From Ruminococcus sp. (lineage in GTDB: Bacteria > Bacillota > Clostridia > Oscillospirales > Ruminococcaceae): a stretch of 64,000 bases of DNA. Under the pieces are notes generated by a model that ran no database searches, was not told the DNA's origin, and saw nothing but the letters and a program-made list of their open reading frames with translations. Each line of letters starts with the position of its first letter. Within the stretch, counting starts at the first letter, position 1. Below are positions 50,017 through 58,961 of the stretch, piece after piece. The stretch covers positions 124,001-188,000 of the forward strand of contig SVNT01000003.1 of the NCBI GenBank assembly GCA_015066785.1. The letters run 5' to 3'. The translations under genes were made by a program, and so were the position numbers.

Positions 50017-51339
50017 ATGACAACTCCGATATACGACTATCTGGAAAAATACAAGAACGATGCGGTTATGCGTATGCATATGCCCGGGCATAAGGGCAGA
50101 AATACGGGGAATCGTTTTTCTGCGGTATACGAATATGACATCACTGAAATTTCGGGTGCCGACAGCTTGTATGAGGCTCGTGGGATAATTGCTGAAAGTG
50201 AGCGTAATGCTGCTGATATTTTTGGCACAGCGGCGACTTTTTATTCGACGCAGGGCTCTACTCTCGGGATACAGACAATGCTTACCGTTGCGGCACCTTC
50301 GGGGAGTACGGTTGTAGCCCCAAGAAATGCACACAGGGCATTTCTGCATACCTGCGCACTTCTTGACCTTGATGTCGAGTGGGTTATACCTGCGGGGAAT
50401 TTCAATGCCGTGTCGTTTGAATATACGGCGTCGGATATAGAAAGGACGATAAAAAAAGCTGAAAATCCGTCATGCGTTTACCTGACCTCTCCCGATTATT
50501 TCGGGCGCATTGCCGATATAAAAGGAATTTCCGAGGTTTGCAGAAAATACGATATACCGCTCCTTGTCGATAATGCACATGGGGCGCATCTTGCATTTAT
50601 GGAGAAAAATATGCATCCCATAGCAAACGGGGCGGATATGTGCTGTGATTCGGCGCATAAGATGCTCCCCGTGCTTACGGGCGGAGGATATATACATATC
50701 GGCAACGAAAAATACCTTACGGGAGTAAAGCGTGCCATGGCAATTTACGGCTCATCAAGCCCGTCGTACCTTACGCTTTGCTCACTTGACCTGTGCAACG
50801 ATTATCTGGAAAAATCGGTGCGTGCGGATATTGAAGAAATGACAGAGAACATCAACGCTCTCCGCCGACAGCTTTCTCCTGCGTGGAGATTTGTTGAGGG
50901 TGAGCCTTTTCATTTCACGATAGATGCGGCGGCGTCGGGGCTTTCGGGAAGAACGGTGGCGCAGATACTCCGTGAAAACGGGGTGGAATGTGAGTACGAG
51001 GACGATGAGTATGTCGTGCTTTTGTTCTCTCCGATTGATACGGCGGGGGAATGTCAGCGTATATCCGACATTCTTTCGAATGTCCGTCAGCCGAAAATAC
51101 GGATAGAGCCACAGCTCATCGCACTTAAACCGCCTGCAACGGCAATGTCCGTCAGGGAGGCGTCGTTTTCTGTGAATGAAAGAATAAACATTGACAACGC
51201 AAAGGGCAGGATATGCGGAATTTCCGAAACGCATTGTCCGCCCTGCATACCGATTGCTGCACCGGGCGAGATTATAGACGAAAATATTATTAATATTTTG
51301 AAAAAGTATAGCATTTTTGAAATAAATGTGGTAAAATAA
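50017..51339 (+). CDS. Orn/Lys/Arg decarboxylase-family protein, YaaO-like
   Basis: The 440-residue PLP enzyme matches the short group of Orn/Lys/Arg decarboxylases. The N-terminal MHMPGHKG motif, the SADSLYEA-like SGADSLYEARG and the PLP-lysine CCDSAHKMLPVLTGG are visible. In Bacillus subtilis the yaaO gene holds this same place before tmk and darA. It may make polyamines, or a specialised amine. Here tmk is absent between it and darA. Confidence 0.87.
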   Translation: MTTPIYDYLEKYKNDAVMRMHMPGHKGRNTGNRFSAVYEYDITEISGADSLYEARGIIAESERNAADIFGTAATFYSTQGSTLGIQTMLTVAAPSGSTVVAPRNAHRAFLHTCALLDLDVEWVIPAGNFNAVSFEYTASDIERTIKKAENPSCVYLTSPDYFGRIADIKGISEVCRKYDIPLLVDNAHGAHLAFMEKNMHPIANGADMCCDSAHKMLPVLTGGGYIHIGNEKYLTGVKRAMAIYGSSSPSYLTLCSLDLCNDYLEKSVRADIEEMTENINALRRQLSPAWRFVEGEPFHFTIDAAASGLSGRTVAQILRENGVECEYEDDEYVVLLFSPIDTAGECQRISDILSNVRQPKIRIEPQLIALKPPATAMSVREASFSVNERINIDNAKGRICGISETHCPPCIPIAAPGEIIDENIINILKKYSIFEINVVK

Positions 51340-51379
51340 TATTATCAGTAAATGTGCGTATTTTTTCGGAGGGGTGCTT

Positions 51380-51706
51380 ATGAAACTCGTGTATGCCATC
51401 GTCAACAGTGATGACACAAGAAATGTTGCGAACGCTGTTACAAAAGCAGGCTTTTCGGCAACGAAGCTGGCTTCGGCGGGAGGGTTTCTTTCCGCAGGAA
51501 ACACGACCTTCCTTATCTGCACCGAGGATGAAAGAGTAGATGAACTGATACAGGTCATCGCCCAGAAGAGCCGTCGCCGCAAGCAGTTTATTCCGTCGGT
51601 GACAACTTACGGTATGGGAACTACCTGCGCATCCGTGCCCGTTGAGGTTACGGTAGGCGGCGCTACAATATTCGTCACAGATGTCGAAAGGTTTGAAAAG
51701 GTATAA
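51380..51706 (+). CDS. darA: Cyclic-di-AMP-binding PII-like protein DarA
   Basis: The 108-residue protein is DarA/PstA-like: VYAIVNSDDTRNVANAVTKAGFSATKLASAGGFL and NTTFLICTEDE are the family hallmarks. It binds the second messenger cyclic-di-AMP as a trimer. The start at 51380 has GGAGG upstream. It is followed by holB after one base. Confidence 0.93.
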   Translation: MKLVYAIVNSDDTRNVANAVTKAGFSATKLASAGGFLSAGNTTFLICTEDERVDELIQVIAQKSRRRKQFIPSVTTYGMGTTCASVPVEVTVGGATIFVTDVERFEKV

Positions 51707-51707
51707 A

Positions 51708-52631
51708 ATGTACGGTCTTTACGGAAACAGAACCACCCTTGAAATGCTGAAAACCACCCTTGCGGGAGGGCGTGCGTCACACTCGTATCTCATACACGGC
51801 GATAAAGGCGTCGGCAAGAAAACCCTTGCCGCAGGCATTGCGTCGGAGCTTACGGGATGCACAAATGTCCATGCTCACCCCGATGTGATATGGGCACAGC
51901 ACGAAGGCAAGCTCGGAGGGTTCAAGGTTGAATATGTAAGAAGTCTTCTTACAGACGCTTTTATACTCCCGAACAACGCTGACAGAAAGGTATACATTTT
52001 CACCGACTGCGACAATATGAACGCATTTGCACAGAATGCACTTCTCAAGGTAGTGGAAGAACCTCCCGAATTTACATACTTTATTTTCACGGTATCGAAC
52101 AGGGACAATATCCTTCCGACCATTCTTTCGAGAGTTATATCAATCGGATTGTCCGAATGTTCCGACGAGGAATGCAGAACTGCACTTGCGGAAAAGGATT
52201 ATTCCCCCGAAGAAATCGAAGATGCCGTTTCGGCGTTTCACGGGAATGTCGGGATGTGTATAGCGTATCTTTCTGACGAGGCACTGAAGAACTCCACGCA
52301 GACGGCCAGAAATATTGCAATGAGTCTTGCGCAGGGGAATGAATACGGACTTTTGAAGGCGTTCGGCGAGGCTGAATCGGACAGAGCGTATTTAAAGAAT
52401 GTTATCGTTATGCTGGATAAGATAGTGCGTGACGCTTCGGCTTTCAGATACGGCGGAAGAATGATAGGCTGTTCTTACGAGGCGGCAAAGACGCTTAGCG
52501 GAAAATATACGATAAAACAGCTTGATTCAATACACAATATACTTACCGAAACTGTTTCGGAGCTTGGAAAAAATGTCGGGATATCAATAGAAACCGCATC
52601 GCTTTGTGGCAGGATATTCGATGGAAAATAG
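51708..52631 (+). CDS. holB: DNA polymerase III delta' subunit
   Basis: The 307-residue AAA+ protein has Walker A GDKGVGKKT and the NALLKVVEEPPEFTYFIFTVSN clamp-loader stretch. The Zn finger cysteines of DnaX/HolB are not seen. It is part of the clamp loader. The start at 51708 follows one base after the darA stop; a longer frame from 51681 overlaps darA. Confidence 0.87.
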   Translation: MYGLYGNRTTLEMLKTTLAGGRASHSYLIHGDKGVGKKTLAAGIASELTGCTNVHAHPDVIWAQHEGKLGGFKVEYVRSLLTDAFILPNNADRKVYIFTDCDNMNAFAQNALLKVVEEPPEFTYFIFTVSNRDNILPTILSRVISIGLSECSDEECRTALAEKDYSPEEIEDAVSAFHGNVGMCIAYLSDEALKNSTQTARNIAMSLAQGNEYGLLKAFGEAESDRAYLKNVIVMLDKIVRDASAFRYGGRMIGCSYEAAKTLSGKYTIKQLDSIHNILTETVSELGKNVGISIETASLCGRIFDGK

Positions 52632-52644
52632 TAAGGAGAAATAT

Positions 52645-53505
52645 ATGACTGAAATAATAGGAGTACGATTTAAAAGCATCGGAAAGATTTATTACTTTTC
52701 ACCGGGTGAGCTTAAAATTCCCGTGGGTGAAAAGGTAATCGTCGAAACCTCAAGAGGCGTTGAATGCGGGGAGGTTGTAGTCGAGAACAAGATGGTCAGG
52801 GATGAAAACATCACAGCACCGCTGAAGTCTGTCATAAGAATTGCAGACAAGAAGGATATGGCGACCATTGAAAACAACAAGAAAAAAGAAGAGGACGCAT
52901 TCAAGGTATGTCAGGAGAAGATACTCAAGCATAAGCTTGATATGAAACTTGTTGAGGTTGAATGTACCTTCGACAACAGCAAGCTGCTTTTCTATTTCAC
53001 GGCGGAAAACAGAGTTGACTTCCGTGAGCTTGTAAAAGACCTTGCGTCTGTTTTCAGGACGAGAATAGAACTCCGTCAGATAGGCGTCCGTGACGAAGCG
53101 AAAATGCTCGGCGGTCTCGGAATATGCGGAAGACCGTTCTGCTGTAACGACTTTCTCGGAGAGTTTCAGCCTGTGTCAATCAAAATGGCAAAGGAGCAGG
53201 GACTTTCCCTCAACCCTACAAAGATTTCAGGTACCTGTGGACGACTTATGTGCTGTCTGAAGTACGAGCAGGAAAGCTATGAAGATTTACTCCGTACAAC
53301 GCCGAAGGTGAATGCATATGTGCAGACTCCCGACGGAAACGGATATGTCGAGGAAGTAAACCTCATAACAGGAAAGCTGAAGGTCAAGCCTGAAAATTCC
53401 GATGGGGCATCAACTATTTACAACAAGAAGGATGTCCAGGTCATAAAGGACGGAGTTGTCAAGGTGAACAAGGACGAGCTTCGTGCGCTCAAGGGGCTTG
53501 AATAA
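52645..53505 (+). CDS. ricT: RicT/YaaT-like PSP1-domain protein
   Basis: The 286-residue protein has a PSP1 domain (residues 55-140, with the ENRVDFRELVKDLASVFRTRIELRQIGVRDEAKM core) and the conserved Cys cluster GICGRPFCCNDF and GTCGRLMCCLKYE, which in Bacillus carries an Fe-S cluster shared by RicA, RicF and RicT. It would regulate RNA maturation with RNase Y. The start at 52645 has AAGGAG upstream. Confidence 0.9.
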   Translation: MTEIIGVRFKSIGKIYYFSPGELKIPVGEKVIVETSRGVECGEVVVENKMVRDENITAPLKSVIRIADKKDMATIENNKKKEEDAFKVCQEKILKHKLDMKLVEVECTFDNSKLLFYFTAENRVDFRELVKDLASVFRTRIELRQIGVRDEAKMLGGLGICGRPFCCNDFLGEFQPVSIKMAKEQGLSLNPTKISGTCGRLMCCLKYEQESYEDLLRTTPKVNAYVQTPDGNGYVEEVNLITGKLKVKPENSDGASTIYNKKDVQVIKDGVVKVNKDELRALKGLE

Positions 53506-53526
53506 TCGGAAAGGAAGGAAAAAGAA

Positions 53527-54405
53527 ATGGGAGAAGTAATTCATACAGTCGGCAACACCGCCAAAAAGGTGAAAAATCTCGTTATATGGATAGTGGTTGC
53601 GCTTATTGCGATAATCCTTATCTCGCAGTCATTCGTTATTGTTGAGGCAGGACATACGGGAGTTGTCACGACATTCGGAGAGGTAAGTGCAAATGTCCTC
53701 ACGGAAGGACTGCACGCAAAAATTCCTTTTGTGCAGAAGGTAATCATCATTGATAACCGTGTGCTCAAGACCGATGTCGAATCGACAAGCGCATCGAAAG
53801 ACCTCCAGACGATATACGCTGTGGTGTCGCTCAATTACAGGGTAAGAAACGACCAGTCGGCAAATATCTATAAGAATGTCGGAGTTAATTTCGACAATGT
53901 AATCGTAAAGCCGGCGGTGCAGGAATGTGTGAAGTCAATCACCGCTAAATTCACAGCGGAAGAGCTTATCACAAACCGCCCGATAGTATCGGCGCAGATG
54001 GAAGAAGCGCTCGCTGAAAAAATCAATCCTTACGGACTTGATATTGAAGTCTTCAACATCATCAACTTTGAATTCTCGGAGGAATTCAACGCAGCAATCG
54101 AAGCAAAGCAGACTGCACAGCAGCAGGCCCTCAAGGCTGAACAGGACCTCGCAAGAGTAAAGATTGAGGCTGAGCAGACGGTAGAAAAGGCGAGAGCAGA
54201 GGCTGAGGCATACAGACTCAAGAGCCAGGAAATCACAGAGCAGATGCTCCGTATGGAATACATAAATAAGTGGGACGGAAGACTCCCGACGGTAGTTTCT
54301 GACGGAACGAATATCCTCGATATAGGCGGAATGCTCGACAGCGGAAATACTCCGACGGGTAACAATAATACAAACGCAAACAGCGAAACGGATACTCAGG
54401 AATAA
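53527..54405 (+). CDS. SPFH/prohibitin-domain membrane protein
   Basis: The 292-residue protein has one N-terminal membrane helix (LVIWIVVALIAIILISQSF), an SPFH domain (about 40-200, with the VEAGHTGVVTTFGEV start) and a coiled-coil C-terminus (QQQALKAEQDLARVKIEAEQTVEKARAEAEAY). It resembles prohibitin/HflC-like scaffold proteins that organise membrane domains. Substrate or partner unknown. Confidence 0.88.
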   Translation: MGEVIHTVGNTAKKVKNLVIWIVVALIAIILISQSFVIVEAGHTGVVTTFGEVSANVLTEGLHAKIPFVQKVIIIDNRVLKTDVESTSASKDLQTIYAVVSLNYRVRNDQSANIYKNVGVNFDNVIVKPAVQECVKSITAKFTAEELITNRPIVSAQMEEALAEKINPYGLDIEVFNIINFEFSEEFNAAIEAKQTAQQQALKAEQDLARVKIEAEQTVEKARAEAEAYRLKSQEITEQMLRMEYINKWDGRLPTVVSDGTNILDIGGMLDSGNTPTGNNNTNANSETDTQE

Positions 54406-54428
54406 TATAACACGAGGGGAGCTTTTAT

Positions 54429-55829
54429 ATGGCTGAAATGAACTCGACGACAGAACAGAAAATGAGGGTTGACGGAAAACTTGTTATTACACTCGGAGAT
54501 ATGGGAAGAGATGCATATCTCACAATTTACAATGCCGAAAACGGTGGCCGTGAGGTTACTATTGCTGATGTAAGGGCGGAAATGCTCAGGCTCGGTATCA
54601 AGTTCGGAATTGACGAGCAGGAAATCGAAAATGCAGTCAACAGCAAGGATGGTAAAAAACATTGTATCGCAAAATGTCAGCCTCCCGTAAACGGAGTTGA
54701 CGGAACCATAACATATCTTTTCCCCCGTGAGCAGGTTCTCACATTCAAGGAAGACGAAAACGGCCTTGTTGACTACAAGGACCTCGGAAGTATCAACAAT
54801 ATTGTTTCGGGTGCGACTATTGCGGAAATTACTCTGCCCACAAAGGGAGAGCCCGGAATAAGCGTAAAGAAGGTTGAAATCCCGCAGGTTCCCGGAAGTC
54901 CTGCACCGTTTGTTGTCGGAAAGAATACTGCACTCAGTGCTGACGGACAGAGCATCGTTGCTACCTGCGACGGTCACATCCGTTGGGACAACAACAAGTT
55001 TGTCATCGACGATGTCGTTACCGTATCGGAGGTTGACGCATCTGTCGGAAACCTTGATTTTATCGGAAGTATTGTTGTAAAGGGCGACGTTCTTGACGGC
55101 TTTAAAGTAAGCGCAAAGAAGAGCATTACCGTAAACGGAAATGCCTGCGGCGCTACACTTGAGGCGGGTGAAAACCTTACAATCAAGCTCGGAAGTATCA
55201 ACTCGACGATTGTATGTCACGGTGATGTCAATATCGGTTTCTGCGAAAGCTCGAAGATTACCTGCGACGGCTCGCTTAAATCAAATGCGTATGTGCTCTG
55301 CGACATTTACTGTGGAGGTACGCTTGAGGCGTCAGGCTCGAAGGGCGTAGTTATGGGCGGAAAGTGCGTTGTTCTCCAGAATATGACGGTCAACAATCTC
55401 GGTGCGGATACATTTATACCGACTATGATTACCGTCGGTGACAATGCGGTACTTACAGCCGAAAAGACCGAAAACGCACAGAAGATAGAAAAGCTGATGG
55501 AGCAGGTAACCATCGCTGGACAGATGATTGAAATTCTCAAGGCGAAGAAGAAGGAGCTTGGCTCTCTTCCTCCCGAAAGAGAAGAAATGCTCGTCAATAC
55601 TACACGCTCAAAGGTCCAGAACCAGATGGAAATCGGAAAGCTCAAGCGTCGTAATGATGAAATAGATGAGTTCCTTGAGGACAGAGAAAATCTTTCGATT
55701 GAAGTAAAGAGAAATGTATTCCCGGGAGTTAAGGTAAACATCAATAACTGCAACCATGTTTTCAACAACCAGTACTGCAAGTGCAAAATCTGTCTTGATG
55801 AAAACGGTATGCTGCAGATTCTTACATAA
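54429..55829 (+). CDS. FapA/DUF342-like polymer-forming protein
   Basis: The 466-residue protein matches the FapA family (DUF342). It has an N-terminal FapA part, a right-handed beta-helix middle (VGNLDFIGSIVVKGDVLDGFKVSAKKSITVNGNACGATLEAGENL) and a coiled coil (about 345-420). Family members bind or scaffold cell-surface or DNA-associated complexes; function is not settled. Confidence 0.87.
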   Translation: MAEMNSTTEQKMRVDGKLVITLGDMGRDAYLTIYNAENGGREVTIADVRAEMLRLGIKFGIDEQEIENAVNSKDGKKHCIAKCQPPVNGVDGTITYLFPREQVLTFKEDENGLVDYKDLGSINNIVSGATIAEITLPTKGEPGISVKKVEIPQVPGSPAPFVVGKNTALSADGQSIVATCDGHIRWDNNKFVIDDVVTVSEVDASVGNLDFIGSIVVKGDVLDGFKVSAKKSITVNGNACGATLEAGENLTIKLGSINSTIVCHGDVNIGFCESSKITCDGSLKSNAYVLCDIYCGGTLEASGSKGVVMGGKCVVLQNMTVNNLGADTFIPTMITVGDNAVLTAEKTENAQKIEKLMEQVTIAGQMIEILKAKKKELGSLPPEREEMLVNTTRSKVQNQMEIGKLKRRNDEIDEFLEDRENLSIEVKRNVFPGVKVNINNCNHVFNNQYCKCKICLDENGMLQILT

Positions 55830-55841
55830 AAAGGTGATAGT

Positions 55842-56234
55842 ATGAAAGTGGATTTTCCTCACGTATGGACAGACAAAAAGCGCACGATTTTCGGACTTCC
55901 GATTTCGTTCACACGCTACATTCTTACCGAAACAAAGCTGATTACACGCACGGGTTTCCTGAATATTTCGGAGGATGAAATAGAGCTTTACAAGATTACC
56001 GACAAGAAGCTCCTTCTTCCTTTCGGACAGAGAATGTTCGGATGCGGTACGATTGAGATTTCTTCAAAAGATACCGATACTCCCGTAAAGAAAATATGCT
56101 CCGTCAAAAAGACGAGAGAGGTTATGGATTTACTGGATAAGCACATCGACATACAGCGTGACAAGTACAATGTCAGAGGCCGTGATATGTACGGCTCTGC
56201 AGATGAAGACTGCGATTGCGACGGCAATGCATAG
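55842..56234 (+). CDS. PH-domain-like protein
   Basis: The 130-residue protein reads like a bacterial PH (bPH_2-like) domain: FTRYILTETKLITRTGFLNISEDEIELYKITDKKLLLPFG and a later C-terminal helix. The tail has Cys-Asp pairs (DEDCDCDGN). It may bind membranes or lipid. It ends in a terminator. Confidence 0.7.
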   Translation: MKVDFPHVWTDKKRTIFGLPISFTRYILTETKLITRTGFLNISEDEIELYKITDKKLLLPFGQRMFGCGTIEISSKDTDTPVKKICSVKKTREVMDLLDKHIDIQRDKYNVRGRDMYGSADEDCDCDGNA

Positions 56235-56240
56235 TATTGA

Positions 56241-56272
56241 AAACCGACGGATTTTTATCCGTCGGTTTTTTA
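56241..56272 (+). terminator. Terminator after the PH-like gene
   Basis: AAACCGACGGAT (56241-56252) pairs with ATCCGTCGGTTT (56257-56268), followed by TTTT. Confidence 0.92.
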
Positions 56273-56383
56273 TATAAATGCGGTAAATTCCGCTTTTTTA
56301 GGACTTTTCGTACAAAAAAATAATTCCTATTGTTGCTAAAATGCAATTATTGTATAATTTTATCGGATTATATGATGAAAAGA

Positions 56384-56412
56384 TTGACAAATTAACAATT
56401 TGTTTATATAAT
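56384..56412 (+). promoter_or_regulatory. Consensus promoter of the HU gene
   Basis: TTGACA (56384-56389) and TATAAT (56407-56412) match the sigma-A consensus in full, with a 17-base spacer. This fits strong expression of a nucleoid protein. Confidence 0.9.
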
Positions 56413-56474
56413 ACTAACATAAGCTATATTTAGCGTACTTTAGGGAATAAAATAATTATACGGAGGAAATGATT

Positions 56475-56765
56475 ATGACAAAGTCAGAACTTATTTCAGT
56501 AGTTGCATCCAAGACAGAAATGACAAAGAAGGATGCTGAAAAGGTAGTTAATGCAGTATTGGATGGCATTACAGAATCACTCGTTAAGGGTGAAAAGGTA
56601 CAGCTCGTTGGTTTCGGTACATTCGAAGTTCGTGACCGCAAGGCGAAGGAAGCTATCAACCCCGCAACAAAGAAAATGGTTAAGGTTCCTGCAAGAAAGG
56701 CTCCTGCATTCAAGGCAGGTAAGGCTCTCAAGGATGCAGTAGATACAAAGAAGAAATCCAAGTAA
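56475..56765 (+). CDS. hup: HU-family DNA-binding protein
   Basis: This 96-residue protein is a typical HU: TKSELISVVASKTEMTKKDAEKVVNAVLDG at the start, the GFGTFEVRDRKAKE core and the DNA-binding arm with INPATKKMVKVPARKAPAFKAGK. It bends and compacts DNA. The start at 56475 fits the GGAGG site better than the ATG at 56469. Confidence 0.97.
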   Translation: MTKSELISVVASKTEMTKKDAEKVVNAVLDGITESLVKGEKVQLVGFGTFEVRDRKAKEAINPATKKMVKVPARKAPAFKAGKALKDAVDTKKKSK

Positions 56766-56786
56766 TTATCTGGAAGGAGAATGATT

Positions 56787-57374
56787 ATGGCTCAGAATGA
56801 TAAGAAGATCGAAAAGGTAGTAAAGGCAGAAGCTCCTAAGGCAGCAGCTCCTGCAGCAGAAAAGAAGGCAGAAGTTAAGGCAGAAGTTAAGGCTGAAGCT
56901 AAGAAGCCCGCAGCTAAGAAGGCAGCAGCTAAGAAGCCCGCTGCAAAGAAACCCGCAGCAGCAAAGAAGGCTCCTGCAAAGAAGCCTGCTGCTAAGAAGA
57001 CAGCAGCAAAGAAGGCTCCTGCTAAGAAGTCGGAAAAGAAGGCTGAACTCACATACGAAGTTCTTTTCTCAGCATTCGAAAAGAAGTTCAAGGGCACAGC
57101 AGTTGACAAGAACGCTGATGTTTCAGTTGAAGTATTTGTTTACGGCGCTTTCGAAGGTAAGTTCTACCTCAAGGCTAACGAAGACAAGAAGGGCGTTCTC
57201 GCTATCAAGCCTTACGACTACCAGAACGCTGATGTTGCAGTAAGAGCATCAACAGAAACAGTAGAAAAGATTTCGGCAGGAAAGCTCAGCATAGTTGACG
57301 CTATCTCAAGCGGCGCTGTTGAGGTTTCAGGCGATCTCACAAAGGCATTCCAGCTCAAGAATCTCGCAAAGTAA
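56787..57374 (+). CDS. Histone-H1-like/SCP2-like fusion protein
   Basis: The 195-residue protein has a Lys/Ala/Pro-rich first half (about residues 10-85) made of KKPAAKK/KKAPAKK-type repeats, as in histone H1 and bacterial H1-like proteins, followed by a small globular part of about 100 residues (LTYEVLFSAFEKKFKGT... and KISAGKLSIVDAISSGAVEVSGD) that resembles an SCP2/sterol-carrier domain. It directly follows HU. The basic part should bind DNA; the joined C-terminal domain is unusual. Confidence 0.75.
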   Translation: MAQNDKKIEKVVKAEAPKAAAPAAEKKAEVKAEVKAEAKKPAAKKAAAKKPAAKKPAAAKKAPAKKPAAKKTAAKKAPAKKSEKKAELTYEVLFSAFEKKFKGTAVDKNADVSVEVFVYGAFEGKFYLKANEDKKGVLAIKPYDYQNADVAVRASTETVEKISAGKLSIVDAISSGAVEVSGDLTKAFQLKNLAK

Positions 57375-57390
57375 TTATTTCACAAATAAC

Positions 57391-57424
57391 AAAACCCGTG
57401 GAGAGATCCACGGGTTTTTATTTT
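57391..57424. terminator. Bidirectional terminator between the H1-like gene and the Exb-like operon
   Basis: AAAACCCGTGGA (57391-57402) pairs with TCCACGGGTTTT (57407-57418), with T residues on both strands. Confidence 0.92.
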
Positions 57425-57940
57425 TTAAAGCTCAACGATATAGTCTATTTCCTCTGAGTCGAGAAATTCCGCCAAGGCGTTGTATGCTTTGAGCGTTGCG
57501 TTTGCATCGTGGATAACAACCGTTACCGCACCGTTTTCTTTCGCTTTGTCAATCATATTGTAGAGGGAATAGAGGGAGATTTCTCTGTTGTTACAGATGT
57601 ATTTGTCTTCGTTGATTGTTACTTCGATTATTTCTGTGTCGGTATGCTCGGGATTTCCGCCTGCCTCCTCGTCATACGGAACATCTGTGGAGACGCTTGC
57701 GGTCGTTCCCGAAGATGTGACCATCGTTGTTTTGGGTGGCTCGGTAGTTGTAGCTTTGGTGGTTGTAGCCTTTGGCGCAGTGGTTGTTTTCGCCGTTGTT
57801 GTGGTCTGAGCGCCCGAGGTCAGCATGGGATATTTGTCGCTCAGGATTTTATCCTGTTCGTCACAACCCGTTGCGCCCATAAATGTGATTGAACAGATGA
57901 ACGCACCGATTAATGCGTATATGCGCTTATTCGTTGCCAT
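57425..57940 (-). CDS. Lipoprotein with ExbD-like extracytoplasmic domain
   Basis: This 171-residue protein starts with a lipoprotein signal (FICSITFMGATGC, lipid Cys near 26), then a Thr/Ala-rich linker (TTTAKTTTAPKATTTKATTT). The last 70 residues resemble the ExbD/TolR extracytoplasmic fold (VTINEDKYICNNREISLYSL, VVIHDANATLKAYNALAEFLDSEEIDYIVEL). The same domain is in the next gene. It overlaps that gene by 14 bases. It could be an external partner of the ExbB/ExbD-like motor. Confidence 0.75.
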   Translation of the reverse strand: MATNKRIYALIGAFICSITFMGATGCDEQDKILSDKYPMLTSGAQTTTTAKTTTAPKATTTKATTTEPPKTTMVTSSGTTASVSTDVPYDEEAGGNPEHTDTEIIEVTINEDKYICNNREISLYSLYNMIDKAKENGAVTVVIHDANATLKAYNALAEFLDSEEIDYIVEL

Positions 57941-58367
57941 TTGCAGTCACCTCTATATATCGGATGTTGTTTTCTTTCAAGGCGTTTATAAGCTGTGTAT
58001 ATGCCTTCTGCGACGCATTGTCGTCGGTGATTTTTACGGGAGTTTTTTCTTCCGCCGAAACAAGCTCTGCAATAAGGTCGTCGAGTGAAATTTCACGATT
58101 CTGATATATATAGCTGTTTTCCGAGATTGTCACTTCGGTATAGACGATTTCGTTGGTAGCGATAGTTGTTTCTTCGGGGAGAGTTGTGGTTTCCACGGTA
58201 GCGTCTGCCATAACGGAGCCGTCACCCTCGCCGTCGCCCTTTCCACCGCCAAATCCTAACCCTCCGAATCCGAGGAGGAGAAGAATGATTGCTATTATGG
58301 CGATTGCGATAACCGCAATGAGAAGAATTGTTGCAATGCTTACAGAACCTCTGGCTTTTCGTTTCAT
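57927..58367 (-). CDS. Membrane-anchored ExbD-like domain protein
   Basis: The 146-residue protein has an N-terminal membrane helix (IATILLIAVIAIAIIAIILLLLG), a glycine-rich stretch (GFGGLGFGGGKGDGEGDG), and a C-terminal domain that parallels its neighbour's (VTISENSYIYQNREISLDDL, VKITDDNASQKAYTQLINAL). The acidic membrane residue of true ExbD is absent, so it is an accessory, not the proton-channel subunit. Confidence 0.78.
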   Translation of the reverse strand: MKRKARGSVSIATILLIAVIAIAIIAIILLLLGFGGLGFGGGKGDGEGDGSVMADATVETTTLPEETTIATNEIVYTEVTISENSYIYQNREISLDDLIAELVSAEEKTPVKITDDNASQKAYTQLINALKENNIRYIEVTANGNE

Positions 58368-58370
58368 CGG

Positions 58371-58952
58371 TTATTCCTCCTCAAACATTGACATATCGGT
58401 TTCGGAAATGAAAAGATGCGGATATTCTTCCTTCAGGCTTTCGAAAACTTCCTTTGTCTGCTTGTATGCAGAGGCTGTTCCGCCCTCAGATGCGTTGTAT
58501 ACAAATTCACAGAGTATAGTGTCACTCTCGTCGTAGCCACGCTCGTCGAATACGGTGAGAAGTTCGCTCACCATTGCATCTTCGTTTCCGCTTTTGATTT
58601 CGTGCGTCTTTTTGTCGTTTGAATATATATCGAGAGTCCATTTTCCCGAGGACATATTCAGCTTGATTTTCATACTTCTGCCCGACGAAAACTCTCCTAT
58701 ACCGATGATGTTCTGAACTGCACGCTCATCGGACTGCTTTGCCTCGTCGAGAAATTTTTCAGCCTCGTCGAGTTTTTCTTCGACCTCTGCTGAAAGGGCG
58801 TCGTATTCCGCAACAATCTGCGCTTGTTCTTCCTGCATTGACGCCTGGAGTTCATTCGTTTCAAAATGCGAAAAGAGTATGAAAAAGAAGAGGAGTATCA
58901 GCACAACATCGAGCAACGATGTGAAGTCAAGTATGATTTCTCTTTTTGTCAT
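58371..58952 (-). CDS. ExbD/TolR-like motor subunit
   Basis: The 193-residue protein has an ExbD-type N-terminal membrane helix with its essential Asp (ILDFTSLLDVVLILLFFFILF), followed by a coiled coil (about 40-85) and an extracytoplasmic domain. The start at 58952 has AGGTG upstream; GTG at 58961 is an alternative. It should pair with the ExbB/MotA-like gene just upstream to form a proton-driven stator. Confidence 0.85.
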   Translation of the reverse strand: MTKREIILDFTSLLDVVLILLFFFILFSHFETNELQASMQEEQAQIVAEYDALSAEVEEKLDEAEKFLDEAKQSDERAVQNIIGIGEFSSGRSMKIKLNMSSGKWTLDIYSNDKKTHEIKSGNEDAMVSELLTVFDERGYDESDTILCEFVYNASEGGTASAYKQTKEVFESLKEEYPHLFISETDMSMFEEE

Positions 58953-58961
58953 ATCGTTCAC

